Shown: piece after piece, positions 45,801 through 55,555 of the stretch | How positions within the stretch are numbered: position 1 is the stretch's first letter | Layout of the letters: every line of letters starts with the position of its first letter | From: Ectobius pallidus | Lineage: Eukaryota; Arthropoda; Insecta; Blattodea; Ectobiidae | Length of the DNA: 64,000 nt | Direction: 5' to 3' | NCBI GenBank assembly: GCA_964059195.1 | Contig: CAXKWD010000006.1 | Span: 177,194,825 to 177,258,824 of the forward strand | Notes under the pieces: model-generated | What the model was told of the DNA's origin: nothing | Databases searched by the model: none | What the model saw: only the letters and a program-made list of their open reading frames with translations | Translations under genes and position numbers: made by a program

Positions 45801-48800
45801 AAGATATTACAATAGAGGATTTAATATACAAGACAGACACACTCAAGATATTGAAAGACAAACACGCTACACTACAGATGAAAACCAACGAACAGAGAAT
45901 AGGAAGAGTAGTTCCAGAAGCAGGAAGAAAATTGCGGTCAGAAAGGACGAAGAAGTACTGAGCTGACAAAAAGAAGAAAAACTTCAACCAGAAACCTGAC
46001 TAAAATGGGCCTATGAAGGCCAACAAATTAAAATTAAATCAATTAAATTAAAAGAGGAAGATAGGGAATGCCACCCTAATCTTATGAGGTGCGAACTGCA
46101 TCGTTACTAGAGTTGAGTTGGAATCGAAAAATGTGATAACATAAACCGAATCTTTGATCACAATAAGCAGCCATCCTTATGGGACTTCATAAAAGTGATA
46201 ACAACACCCAATCATCTGCGATGTTCGCTGTATTGAAACAGAAATAATTGATGGGAATGTAAAAACAGCTTTTGTCATAGACTGACATTTTTGAGGTCAT
46301 AAGTTCAAACCCCGGGGCCAACGATTTGGACTGTGGTTTATCATAGGTAAATTTCTGGATTTTGGAATTTAATTTCTCCCCTTTACCTGTCCTCGATGGT
46401 GGTATACATCCGAGTTGTTCTCATCCAATTCCGCAGCCCTGTTGAAGTCTTCTATGCTTTTCGTAGCCTGCTCTAGCTGCATGTGTAGGGACGCTCTTTT
46501 GATGAGGGCATTGACTCTCAGCTGAAACACATACCGTGTATATAAGCTGCACGGATTAACCCTGGTAAAACATGCATGCAATTTAACATCGCATACAAGT
46601 GTTGATCTACTGTGGATGAACCCCTCTTCCAAGCATTGCCACCTGCCAAATTATTGATGTAACACAAAACTGCATCGTTTTCAATGAGATTCTACAAGAA
46701 TATTGTAAGATAAACGGCTGTGATTGGTCTACATCCCAGCAATTGCTAAACGTTATTGGTCATTATCAAATATGGGTGTATGAGTGGAATAGTCAAAATT
46801 AAATGTCAATGGATGAAAGATGATTTTCATGTTGTGATTATAGGTTTAATAAAAAGATGTGTTTAAAATTACTACAAAATCAGTGGATGAAGGTTAAAAA
46901 ATTAAAACACAACGTTTCAACTCTGCCCTTGAGTCTTCCTCAGGTGATTTCTCACAAAGTACTGATCATGAAGAAGATTGATTTTCGTCATGGTAACCTT
47001 CGATAAAAACATTGTTTCTAAAATTCTTTCTTTCCAGTCGTTTGTTATGTCAAACATTTCCTCCTGTATGCATTCCGCAGGCGGCCAGGGAATTTTTAAC
47101 ACTGGAACTTTCCTTTTCAGTCTCCTCATTACATCCAGCCATTCGTCCCCTATATCACCATCATACCTATTTAAACACACCCCCTGGTTGCCGATTATAC
47201 ACCATGCCTCATATACCTTTCTTTTTATGTAATCATCCTCGATTCTTACAATGTTTACTTCACCAATACCATGCTTTTTTAACCTTTATCCACTGATTTT
47301 GTAATAATTTTAAACACATCTTTTTATTGGATTTGACTCAGTGGAAATTTGGGACCGATATGGATGTTTTATTGATTATAGGTTTGTTCGCAAAGCAAAT
47401 CCGTGACTGCTTGAGAATTTGTTGTACTGCGCATGTCCAGTCTGTAACTTATCCGTGATTTGCACTTTGCGAACAGTTAGAAGAATTTGGAATCGATAGT
47501 TTCTGCGTTTAATCGATATGATATGCAAATAGAATATGTATTTCCCTTTAACATGTTATACATGAAATATACATCGGCAATATAAACTATATTTTGGGAA
47601 ACTTTTAATGATATTCCATTATTCATACATATAAGTAGCCTATGCTTATAAATCAGGTGCAAGGTTATTGGAGGGAGGAGTCAGGCGCATGAAAATAGGC
47701 TACTGTGCATGTCTCTGATAACAATTCATGGTAAAGCCTGCAAACTTTTCTTATAGTACAGAAACTGTCCGTGAGAACACACAGAACAGAAGACTGAAAA
47801 TCAGAATCACAAATTCTCGCTTTGTGAACACGTGTGAAGAAAGAGCGCATGAGCGAACAATGTGTTCCTGGTTTCTGATTGCTTTGCGAACAAACCTTAT
47901 GTTTACAGTTAATCATTTACGTTAAAAAGCTGGCACAAACTGAACATAGGTGCGATATAATAAAGCAATGACATCTCACTGATTCACAGGTTTTTACCTT
48001 CACATCTGCTTGTTCGTTCTCTATAACTTCTTCAAAATCGCTCAAAGCTTTGCTGTGTTCGCCCAGAAGCAAATGAAACGTTGCTCTAAGTACAAGTGCT
48101 TCCATCTTGTGAGCATCGCCACCGGTCTCTATTTCTTCACTGCATGCTGGAATTATGTCTTCGTAGTTCTGAGATTTAAAAGCCTGCTTGGCTCGAGCAA
48201 GACCCCTGCAACAAGCAATCACATATCTATTCTTTTTGCTTTAGCTCTGAGAAGTCAATAAACCTATCAAACACTTATTCAAGATAGATGTACTCAAATC
48301 ATATATCAAATTCTAAAATCTTATTTTTCATAGGCCAGCTCCTTTTGTGACTAAAATTCCTACTTTTGCTTCATCGATTATCAAATCACAGCAATTCGTT
48401 TCTCCATGCACTCGAGTATATTGTTTGGCTTAAGCTGGATCTCCACTGCTTAAAATTTAACACTAACATGTCAAGTTTAACAAGTTGATATTGACATGTA
48501 CATTTCAATTTCACGTTCCAATTGACTTGACATGCAAACCCAGCGTGTTGAACTTAACATTTTCAGATGCTAATTTGTTTTCCGGAGAAAATGGACAACA
48601 TATCAAGTCGATTGACTAGTCGGTTGATATCGGTTTTGTTTCGGGAATTTTAGTCAAACAAAAACCAATCAACAGCTTAATCGGCTTTGGTTCGGGAATT
48701 TACATCTAAACAAAAAGTAATTGACAACATTGCCCGCACTCGTTTTTAGTCTTAGCAGTATATTTTTTGTTGATGTGCGATTTGAGATGAAATGTTCAAA

Positions 48801-51800
48801 GAAAAATAACTCTGGAACTTCTAACAAGGCCTTCGCGTTGGGACGTCTCATCAAAGGAGTACAGGGACAAAAAGAAGGAAGGCTGATGAGTAAGCCTAGT
48901 ATTACCTCTTCATCAGAATCCATCTTGAAATATTGGCACAACAAATAACATCTAAAGTCTGTAACACTGTAGTTAATTGGCAAACCACTTGAAATGTATA
49001 TTTCAACAAGTTGATGATAAACATTTAACATATGTTAACTGCAGCATGTTGGTATAAATGTTAAGTAGTGAGGACTCAGCTTTATAACTACATTTCAGAG
49101 GATGTTTGAAACAAAAGATAAGAGAGTCAAACCTCAAATCTGCTTCGGCAGAATCACTTTCTTTTTCTTGTGCCAGGGAATTTGTCATTGGATCTTCACT
49201 GAAGGATGAAAAGTAGGTCTTGATGAAATGTTTGGATGGCATCATGGGAGTTCTCTTTGCCATGGCCTCTCTGGCGTGTTGTCTGCCTGAAACCATCATT
49301 ACAAAAATTACGGTATTGTCCCAGGCACTCGGTAGATCTGAATGTTGAAAAAATTTAAGTTTTATTATTATTCAGCTGTATTTATACTCCTTTTAGCTAC
49401 AAGGCTATATCAGGAGTTCGGGATCTGTGTCTATACAGTAGGGTAGGCCATGGAACTATTGATTGTCAATTGTTTCTATTGTCAGTGTATTTCAATGGAG
49501 TAAATTTCAACTGATATTAATTTAAATGTATTTGATATAGGATGAAATGGTGAGGATGATTCATGGTATCTAAATATCCAATTCGGCATTTGCCTTTTAC
49601 GACTGGGGAAACCATGAAAAAACCCATGTCAAATTGAGATTTGAACCTGGGACCTCTTGAATGCAAGTCAATTGTATATGACAGTTACCATCTCGGCCAC
49701 CTCGCACGGTTATTGAAGTTTGTGTCTTCCATTTTTGGACTCAGCATAGTTTTATCCATCTAAAAATACGTGGATTTTAGACTTTGTATGTTTAATACCA
49801 AAATAACTGATTTTTATATTAAAACACATGAAGTCCAAGCTTTCCAACTGTGTGTAAATAACTGATTTTTAAAATGGCGGTGTACATTGTGTTTTTTGCA
49901 TTTTTCTGTAAACCTTGTTTTGAGTTTTTTTGTACCATTTACTCAGAAACTTGGTAAGTTAGAGAAATGAAATGTTTTATGTTAGTGTAATCTAAAGAGT
50001 TGTTCAAAATGAGCGGAACCAAGTAATAAAAGCAAAGAACCATAGAACTGGAGCTGTTTAGTGTTTGATAGAAGCAGAGAAAATAAAAACTTTTTTGTAT
50101 ATGTTGTATATAGGAAGTTCTTCCCATTGCCCTTAAAGCTTTAATATTTAAGCCCTTCAAATGTTTCAAGTGAAACCATCAGTGGGCCCTAAGTTCAAAA
50201 TTTATTTATTTGACACAAAAGATCCCAAAGAGCCAATGAATTTTTACAAAGAAAATAGCGACAGTAACTTAGGTATAATACATAGTATGAGTAAACCATA
50301 AAAATAAACATAGGGCATATATACACTCAGAGTACTATTAAACACCAAAGACAGTAAACAATATAACACACATAAAAAAAAATTTAACTAATTTCAAAGC
50401 AATATGAATCTCATGTATTGACTATAAACAATACAATTGTCATGCACTATAATCAATTGCTATTATTTGATTATGGAGTATAACTGGTGAACATGGTGGG
50501 AAGGCTCACCGAAACCTGGGTTCAGGTTAGTAATTAAAATAAGGGAAGCAGTGTATTTATCACTCAATATTATTTTTTCGTAATATTAACTTCCCTGTAT
50601 AAACTTTCTAAAATTCTATAAATTGCTATAGTATTTATAAAGGAGGTATTTTTTAGACATCTTTTTAAATTTAGTTAGCAATGCACTCAAATTAATTAGA
50701 ATAATTTCTGTAGAAAAGCTGGCTTTTATTAACAACTAGCTTAAAAGGCCCGGCATCGCCTGGGTTTTGTATTTTGTAATATGAAATTAACTGATGGAGG
50801 ACTTTCGATGTTGAAACTTTAGGACTTTATATAATATGTATGTAGAATTCGAAATGAGGAAGAACGACATATGACACTCAGACTGTCCCCTCAGAAAACG
50901 CTAGATATAGCTTTTTATGCCTCTCAGAGGATGTCGAATGTTGCATTTCATTGCTTCTACACACCATGCCTGGGAGGGGTTGAAATAAGAAGAAAGAGAA
51001 ATCCCGGTTACATAAGATTGTATTGTCTTGTCAGAAAATTTTATTTCTCACTCTCATATTACCATACAACTGTTTCGGGGCTGAAGTAAGAAAGAAATTC
51101 AGTGTCACTTTCATACTTTCCTTCCCAAAATCCTGGGACATAATGTACTGCGCGCGTAGGACTGAAAATGTTCCATCCCGTTTTGTCTTTCTGATAAACA
51201 TCCCTAGGCCTATTTCTCAACTAATACAAAGTCTACAGCTATGAGTGACGTATCAGTGGATAGGATTTGTTACCGACTTCCGATAACTTATAGCATAGGC
51301 CTATTCACTGGCACTGTTGTCCCTGCAATACGACCGCTTATTCTACATCAAAATGTGAAGTGAGAAAATAATATTTTCCATGTAGAGGGTAGAGAAAGTT
51401 ATGTGACTGTTTTATTTTCGTGGATTTTATTCTTGAAGAATTATTTTCACAAATGTATTGATTACATCGATAGTATCAGAATTTGTTAAAGCCCAGTATT
51501 ATAATATAGTTTCCAAAGCCCTATGTAAACACTGTAAACAATACTTTCGTTATGTAAACAATTGACAGCAGAACTCTCTAACTGTACCTCATTTCACATT
51601 TCCGACTTTTCCCGTGGATTTTCCAAAAATTTTCTTTCATACAAACCTTGTCCTGACAATTAGGAACACAACAAAACAAAAATCAGTCAAATCGGTCAAG
51701 CCGTTCTCAAGTGATGCGGCAACAACCATTTTGGTAATTCATTTTTATTAATATAGATGAATGTAATAACTTACGTGGATAAAAATCCTTTTACATAAAA

Positions 51801-53895
51801 CATGACTCTAATAGTTTTATATCTGCTTCAAACAACTGTTCAAGAGATGCGTTTATATATAGCAGGGAGAGGGAATTCCAGCCGAGAGTATGAAGGTGCC
51901 ACATGCTCATAATACTGTATACATCCATTCATTTATTTATTTACGCTGATAAAAGAAATTAGGGGATTGGAAAATGACATGACTGATTTTGATCACAATG
52001 TTACCTAGTTCTTTCAAAACCCTGTCTGCTGAAAGCAGTGTGGACTGATTCTGGAAACCTTCCAGTATGCACGCTGCCGTCACGTCTTCCAAACTCTGCA
52101 GCAGCTCCTCTGACAATTCACATGCCTTAGCACGTCTCTGCAACGCCTTCACATATTTGGGATTCAGCTCTAGTGCCAAAGTACAGTCGTTTTTCACTTC
52201 TTCATATTTTTTCTGTTTGAAAGAAAGAAAAAAGACAAAGAAATTAAAATTAGAATTATTTTATGTTTTCGCCAATACCATATACATAACCACCGAATTT
52301 TGCTGTATTACAGGTTTATACTAAATGGATGTTTTGCTGTTTTGAAGAAATAGATTTTATTGCCTGAAATCTTGCTTTATTTGTAACAAACTACAATTCA
52401 AATCAAACCTCTGTACGGTATAACAAAGATTGATATAATGATAAACATGCATTTAGCGATATTCTCCTTTGGCCCTGGCAAATCTGCTATTTTAATAACA
52501 ATAAAGTTAACAATATTTTGATGTTCAATTGTTATTGCAAAGCAGCACAATGGCCTCTGCGATGTCGATTCTAGGTTAGTAGCAGTTAGGTTAAGAATAG
52601 TGATATTAATGTTAGTGACAGGTTATAGTTAGGAAATGTTATATCAGTTTAGTAGTAGCAAATTGAATTGCATGTGTTTTGATGTGCCATATTTTATCTC
52701 GTACGCTTTATTATGTTGGTCACAGTTCCTCGCTATGCGACATCACACTGGCAATGTCGAATCATGCATTTCTTCTTTCATTACTTGACTATAGTAAGTC
52801 TACATGCACTAAAACGTTTTCAGGGAATTATATATGTGCAAAATTAATCACAAATTACTAAATAGAAACTAGATAATTAGTACTTTACCAATTGCTCATA
52901 AGCTGCAGCTCTGTTCTGGTAAAATGTTGACAGGTCCAATTTTTTGTCTTTTGGGCAAATATCAATAGCACTGTCATAACACTTGATAGCCTCGGAGTAT
53001 TTGCCGCTCTTGAAATTTCTGTTACCTTCAGCCTTGAATGCCAACGCTCTTTTCAAAGGATTCTGTGAAATAAAATTAAAAGTTAAGTGTAAAAACCAAG
53101 GAGACCCCAAATTTTATTTGCTATAGGCCTACAGTAAGCAGAAAAAAATCCTCTTGCACTGGGACTCTAACTCAGGCCTTCAGCTTACTATAAATGCTCT
53201 AGCAACGGAGGTGGTTGCAGATAAAATCTTTCTTTCTTCATTACCCTTTTCTCCCAATCAATCTCATGTGATGTCAGATACAGGCTATTGTGAAAACATT
53301 AAAATCTTTACCATCCATAAGTTAATACTGTTTAATATGCAGCTACCCTGGTCACAAATTGCTACAAAATAAAGTAGGTCTAGTGTACCTCAAAACATGT
53401 CAGACTTAAGTCATTCACTACCGGCGACTGTTAAAGGTAATCAAGCTAGAATGATTGCATCTCCTTCGTCATGAACCCTGGCTAGCTCAGTTGGTAATGC
53501 ATCAGTTCGACAAGCTGAAGGTCGCGGGTTCAAATCCCGGTAGTGGAGGAATTTTTCTCCTAACCAATTTAAGAGATATTGTGAAAACATGAATATCTTA
53601 ATTAGTTTTAATGTTATAAGCTGTTAGTTATAGGTTGTCTTACTTCCTCGGCTGGTTCGAACTGTACATTTGCTTCATCGCCACCCATATCCAGTGAGGT
53701 TTGGCTGGAAGTGGCCATAGATGCGATCTTGCTTTTCCTGGCATCGTCAGATTTTGCACCTTGCCCTGTGGCGGAACCATTCTTGTAATACCAAATTGCC
53801 ACTCCAAGCCCAGCTGAGGCACCAACTGCTAATAAAATTTGCCATTTTGACCAAGAAGGTCCTCCAGAGCCGACACTACTCTTGGACGCCGCCAT
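36655..53895 (-). CDS. Tom70: Mitochondrial import receptor subunit TOM70, ten coding exons
   Basis: The spliced product is 579 aa; animal Tom70 proteins are about 590-610. Exons in transcript order: 53644-53895, 52889-53062, 52005-52212, 49133-49286, 47998-48205, 46387-46521, 44769-44993, 43405-43501, 39494-39617, 36655-36817. All junctions are GT-AG and 1740 bp close in frame. The N-terminus has a membrane anchor (about residues 18-37, WQILLAVGASAGLGVAIWYY) facing a cytosolic TPR superhelix. The first TPRs (from about residue 90) form the Hsp70/Hsp90 clamp: KAEGNRNFKSGKYSEAIKCY, FYQNRAAAY and KALQRRAKA (candidate clamp residues Lys94, Asn98, Asn134, Lys164, Arg168). The TYFSSFSED linker, DVYHHRGQ, YVHRG and YETLGTIEVQRGN blocks are typical of Tom70. 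Introns are loaded with fold-back repeats. Family identity is secure. Confidence 0.97.
36983..37662. mobile_element. piggyBac-type MITE (TTAA target)
   Basis: Inverted ends CCCTTTCACTGCT are flanked directly by TTAA (36979-36982 and 37663-37666). The interior contains a tandem duplication of about 177 bp (starting at 37233 and 37410). Confidence 0.85.
37895..37945 (-). ncRNA. Hammerhead-like motif, left arm
   Basis: Minus strand: CUGAUGA (37934-37940), U, helix II GAGU...GCUC, GAAA (37911-37914), self-complementary ACAUGU. Helix I pairing is poor. Confidence 0.5.
38182..38235 (+). ncRNA. Hammerhead-like motif, right arm
   Basis: Plus strand: CUGAUGA (38187-38193), U, GAGU...GCUC, GAAA (38213-38216), ACAUGU. 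Mirror of the left arm. Confidence 0.5.
38600..38760 (+). mobile_element. Single-arm hammerhead-bearing repeat
   Basis: Not a fold-back, but contains the hammerhead-like motif at 38685-38738. Borders are approximate. Confidence 0.45.
38685..38738 (+). ncRNA. Hammerhead-ribozyme-like motif
   Basis: UCAG (38688-38691), CUGAUGA (38692-38698), U, helix II GGAGGU...GCCUUU with a poly-A loop, GAAA (38720-38723), self-complementary ACAUAUGU, U at the cleavage position, then CUGA pairing with UCAG. Confidence 0.6.
38860..38995 (+). mobile_element. LINE 3' fragment
   Basis: Same 3' end as 12075-12665 and 25291-25445 (gatggctggagttaatagg, aaataga, cctttagctt). Confidence 0.55.
38996..39493. other. 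Tom70 intron 9, 5' part
   Basis: No bounded element or gene recognised. Confidence 0.4.
39494..39617 (-). CDS. Tom70: Tom70 exon 9
   Basis: 124 bp. LLQLQWTGDVPKAIDLINQA to FGYETLGTIEVQ. Donor AGAG|GTAAGT. Confidence 0.96.
40119..40300. mobile_element. Short fold-back, degenerate hammerhead family
   Basis: Inverted arms around aagaaaagtaaaaaa. The centre has GGGAG...CUCCC followed by GAAAC and the self-complementary ACUAGU, as in the element at 43655. A recognisable CUGANGA core is lacking. Confidence 0.6.
40441..41035. mobile_element. Fold-back hammerhead-bearing element, copy 1
   Basis: Inverted arms (from about tagcaagattaagatcgg on the left). The left arm carries the motif at 40500-40550; the right arm motif is damaged (CTAATGA and a deletion). 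In Tom70 intron 8. Confidence 0.8.
40500..40550 (-). ncRNA. Hammerhead-ribozyme-like motif
   Basis: Minus strand: UCAG, CUGAUGA (40536-40542), U, helix II GAUGGG-AAGA-CCCAUU, GAAA (40515-40518), AUGAUCAU, C at the cleavage position. Helix II has U-A where the 36.2-kb copy has C-G. Helix I keeps only two pairs. Confidence 0.55.
41195..41246 (-). ncRNA. Hammerhead-like motif, left arm
   Basis: CUGAUGA (41232-41238), U, GAUGGG-AAGA-CCCGUU (one G-U wobble at the covarying position), GAAA (41211-41214), AUGAUCAU, U, CUGG. Confidence 0.55.
41566..41616 (+). ncRNA. Hammerhead-like motif, right arm
   Basis: UCAG (41568-41571), CUGAUGA (41572-41578), a weak helix II, GAAA (41596-41599), AUGAUCAU, C (41607) at the cleavage position, CUGG (41608-41611) pairing with UCAG. 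Confidence 0.55.
41905..42310. mobile_element. Fold-back hammerhead-bearing element, GAGGA subtype
   Basis: Inverted arms share atccagttttag-type ends and a block around gagttaccatgacgaaattc. The left-arm motif has lost the G of GAAA; the right arm is at 42219-42268. Confidence 0.8.
42219..42268 (+). ncRNA. Hammerhead-like motif (CUGAGGA core)
   Basis: CUGAGGA (42225-42231, fits CUGANGA), A, perfect 6-bp helix II GACUCU-AUGGA-AGAGUC, then GAAA (42250-42253). The helix III/cleavage region appears mutated. Confidence 0.5.
42443..43205 (-). mobile_element. Tc1-like DNA transposon remnant
   Basis: Inverted ends CAGTCGGTGAAATAAAAAAC / GTTTTTTATTTGACCGACTG, TA on both sides. The minus strand (42746-42985) encodes a helix-turn-helix N-terminus: LRESVVRAVIDLHFSASEAA then RRFHIYERAAHRW. 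The DDE domain is absent. In Tom70 intron 8. Confidence 0.8.
43405..43501 (-). CDS. Tom70: Tom70 exon 8
   Basis: 97 bp. VLSDQQEYEKADKYFQKAIE, then VEPENATVYVHRG (last codon split). Donor GGG|GTAAGG. Confidence 0.95.
43655..43895. mobile_element. Near-perfect fold-back, variant hammerhead family
   Basis: About 240 bp, centred near 43770 (ttggcgccaaa). Each arm contains CCGAUGA, helix II GGGG...CUCU(C), GAAA (43816-43819 on plus), ACUAAU, C, CUGU pairing with ACAG. The U-to-C change in the core would be expected to impair cleavage. Confidence 0.75.
43942..44745 (-). mobile_element. Tigger/pogo-like DNA transposon remnant
   Basis: Inverted ends CAGTGAAATCTCGATAC / CAGTGAAATCCCCGTAC, TA on both sides. 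The minus strand (44261-44536) encodes an acidic stretch then LPTLTAFEAIASMYVFCSCE, like the C-terminus of Tigger transposases. Inserted next to the Tom70 exon 7 donor. Confidence 0.75.
44769..44993 (-). CDS. Tom70: Tom70 exon 7
   Basis: 75 codons. VHLLMEKVSEAMSDFSRAVK to SECYTLYAQ. Donor CAG|GTGAGT; a Tigger-like element begins 21 nt past the first two intron bases. Confidence 0.96.
44996..45689. other. Tom70 intron 6, 3' part
   Basis: No bounded element or gene recognised. Confidence 0.4.
45690..46050 (+). mobile_element. Non-LTR retrotransposon 3' remnant
   Basis: Encodes a LINE-type C-terminus (MGHILQTPENKISRKIIEKS, then LRSERTKKY) and ends in an AATTAAATT-repeat tail. In Tom70 intron 6. 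Confidence 0.6.
46055..46240 (+). mobile_element. Fragment of the ACGCCGCTTATTG pogo-like family
   Basis: Shares aatgtgataacataaaccga and the following stretch with 27160 and 56925. Ends are degraded. Confidence 0.55.
46387..46521 (-). CDS. Tom70: Tom70 exon 6
   Basis: 45 codons. LRVNALIKRASLHMQLEQAT to DVYHHRGQ. Donor CAG|GTAAAG. Confidence 0.96.
46842..47328. mobile_element. Fold-back hammerhead-bearing element, GAGGA subtype, second copy
   Basis: Outer arms are inverted (aaaagatgtgtttaaaatta ... aaacacatctttt). The left arm keeps the motif at 46900-46950; the right arm has lost it. In Tom70 intron 5. Confidence 0.75.
46900..46950 (-). ncRNA. Hammerhead-ribozyme-like motif (CUGAGGA core)
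   Basis: Minus strand: CAC, CUGAGGA (46937-46943), A, helix II GACUC-AAGGGCA-GAGUU, GAAA (46915-46918), CGU, U at the cleavage position, then GUG pairing with CAC. Helix III would be just ACGU, self-complementary, so it could close only in a dimer. Confidence 0.6.
47380..47898. mobile_element. MITE with AGGTTTGTTCGCAAAGCAA ends
   Basis: Inverted termini GGTTTGTTCGCAAAGCAA at both ends. The interior is non-coding and no clear target duplication is seen. In Tom70 intron 5. Confidence 0.65.
47998..48205 (-). CDS. Tom70: Tom70 exon 5
   Basis: 208 bp. ARAKQAFKSQNYEDIIPACS to EEVIENEQADVK, a central TPR pair. Donor AAG|GTAAAA. Confidence 0.95.
48206..49132. other. Tom70 intron 4
   Basis: No bounded element or gene recognised. 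Confidence 0.45.
49133..49286 (-). CDS. Tom70: Tom70 exon 4
   Basis: 154 bp. REAMAKRTPMMPSKHFIKTY followed by FSSFSEDP, the linker between the clamp and the core preprotein-binding TPRs. The donor is GAG|GTTTGA, the weakest in the gene. Confidence 0.93.
49560..49715 (-). mobile_element. tRNA-like SINE fragment
   Basis: On the minus strand: gaggtggccgagatggtaac (A box region) and aggttcaaatctc (B box). Related to the tRNA-like part of the modular repeat at 8472. The rest of intron 3 (49287-50735) shows no clear element. Confidence 0.6.
50736..51757 (-). mobile_element. Non-autonomous Helitron
   Basis: On the minus strand it starts TCTATATTAAT after an A and ends with the GC hairpin gcccaggcgatgccgggc, about 10 nt, then CTAG followed by T. 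This is the Helitron A|TC...CTAG|T signature. Same family as 58325-60310. In Tom70 intron 3. Confidence 0.85.
52005..52212 (-). CDS. Tom70: Tom70 exon 3
   Basis: 69 codons plus 1 nt. KKYEEVKNDCTLALELNPKY and KALQRRAKACE complete the chaperone clamp. Donor CTAG|GTAACA. Confidence 0.96.
52889..53062 (-). CDS. Tom70: Tom70 exon 2
   Basis: 58 codons, phase 0. TPR1 and the start of TPR2 (NPLKRALAFKAEGNRNFKSG to YQNRAAAYEQL). Confidence 0.96.
53470..53560 (+). mobile_element. tRNA-like SINE head
   Basis: ggctagctcagttggtaatg and cgggttcaaatcccgg resemble A and B boxes of a tRNA. The acceptor stem does not close and the anticodon loop lacks U33, so it is tRNA-derived rather than a tRNA gene. In Tom70 intron 1. 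Confidence 0.6.
53644..53895 (-). CDS. Tom70: Tom70 exon 1
   Basis: 84 codons from ATG at 53895, phase 0, donor GAA|GTAAGA. Ser/Gly-rich start, membrane anchor, then an acidic, Ser-rich linker. Confidence 0.93.
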
Positions 53896-54029
53896 AACAG
53901 ACAAGAACGACGTGTGCTGCCATCTGTAATGTGTTTGCGTTGTTAGTCAAACAAATGAGGGTGTAACATGGTAGCCAACGTCGATAAAATTTTATCAGAA
54001 TTGATTTTTTCGTTACAATGGAAATTAGT

Positions 54030-54542
54030 TATAGGCACCTAAAATAGCCTTTTAAAACAAGTAAATAGGCTTTTAAAAGAGAAAATAGGCACTTAGAATA
54101 TGCTTTAAAAATGTGTAAATAGACAGAAAATAGACTTTAAAATACAAATATGCGTTTAAACTGTAACGTGATCTTTTTTTTACCGTAAGAAACGTGGTAT
54201 ATCTTTTCATAACAGAAAAAATTGAAAAATTAAGACTGAATTAAAAATGCATTTATTAAAAACAGTTTTGGATTATATGAAAAATTGACACAGTATGTCC
54301 CTTCTTACTATATACCTGCTACTTGTTGTTCTGAGCATTCCTTTGGTGATAATTGTTTGGGAAAATCAAGTTTCTTTCATAAATCCACCCTCTGCTGTTC
54401 TCTTCATTCAGGGATGTCCATTAAATGATTTTAAAAGTTACAGAATTTGAATTTTATTTTAATTGTAGAAAATAGGCATTTTAGGCACTAAAATAGTAAA
54501 AATAGGCTCCAACGGTCCAAATAGGCATTATAGGGCACTATA
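54030..54542. mobile_element. Putative MITE rich in AAATAGGC motifs
   Basis: Imperfect inverted ends (tataggcacctaaaatag / tatagtgccctataat) with many AAATAGGC-like repeats inside. No target duplication found. Upstream of Tom70. Confidence 0.45.
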
Positions 54543-54689
54543 CAACTCTATAAATATAAGTTGTTTATAATGAAATGTCAACATACTTAAAAATCTTCAT
54601 GTTATTTCATAAGGAACAAAACAGGCATTAGCCTTAAAATCCCAGGTCTACTTATAGCTACCCTTCAGACAATTTTTATGAAAAAAATG

Positions 54690-55009
54690 TGCGCGTGGAA
54701 CGGCACGCGACAGAAGTGAAACTTGTTTTTATAATTTTATAGTTTTTTCAGTTTTTGATTATTGGATTTTTTCAATTTGGGATTATTGGACTTTTTAATA
54801 TTCGGTTTTTGGACTTTTTAATTTTGGGTCTTTTAATTTTTAATTTTTTGGATTTTTAAATTGTGGATCTTTGATTTTTTTATTGTTTTGATTTTTTTTA
54901 AGCGCGGTAATGAATCTCCGGGTTCCATAAAATAGATAATATACCTTTAGATTGCTTAGGTATTGTCTATTGCCATTGAGCAAGTAAGTATTATTATTCA
55001 TATTCTTAT

Positions 55010-55093
<84 letters not shown>

Positions 55094-55290
55094 TATTACT
55101 ACTACTACTACTATTCCCATTTGCAGGTCCTCGTACTAGGTCTGAAAAATTTCCTTTGATTACTCCTAATCATTGAGTTGATTGTTTTCTGTGCAGTCCG
55201 CTCCGAAACACCTTAGTAATTTCGAGACGATTTTTGAGCGTTACACAAGTTCCCGATTTACCCCTACCGCCGCTAAAGAAGTTTCACTTC
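54690..55290. repeat. AT-rich element with GTGAAACTT ends, interrupted
   Basis: Same family as 21258-21650, in reverse orientation, with a LINE 3' scrap (about 54900-54985) and a microsatellite inside. Confidence 0.5.
55018..55110. repeat. (ATT)n microsatellite
   Basis: About 93 bp of ATT units turning into ACT units at the end. Confidence 0.95.
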
Positions 55291-55555
55291 AAAAGAAATT
55301 TCAAATAAATGTTTTAGCTCATGATAAACTTGACATATAAAATTTCAACAAAATTGTTAGGGCCGTTTTCGAAAAAATCGCGAAAAACAAACTTTTCTTG
55401 ACGTCAAGCCCCTTGATGGAAAGAGAAAGCCGTCGCCAATCTTCGTGTCACATCCCCAGAAGACAGCAATTACAAAATTTTGTTTTCATACGATTTTTAA
55501 TGCTGCATGTTTCTGAAAATAGTATTTCTGGATTCAGAGGACCTCAAAACGTGTA

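Noticed and set aside
46917..47180. 87-codon minus-strand open frame as a gene
   Set aside because: It falls in a fold-back repeat, and part of it is the CUGAGGA hammerhead region. A related frame occurs at 42.0 kb.
53478..53550. Possible functional tRNA gene on the plus strand
   Set aside because: A- and B-box-like sequence and an anticodon-like stem are present, but the acceptor stem does not pair, the T stem has a mismatch and the loop lacks U33. Treated as a SINE head.
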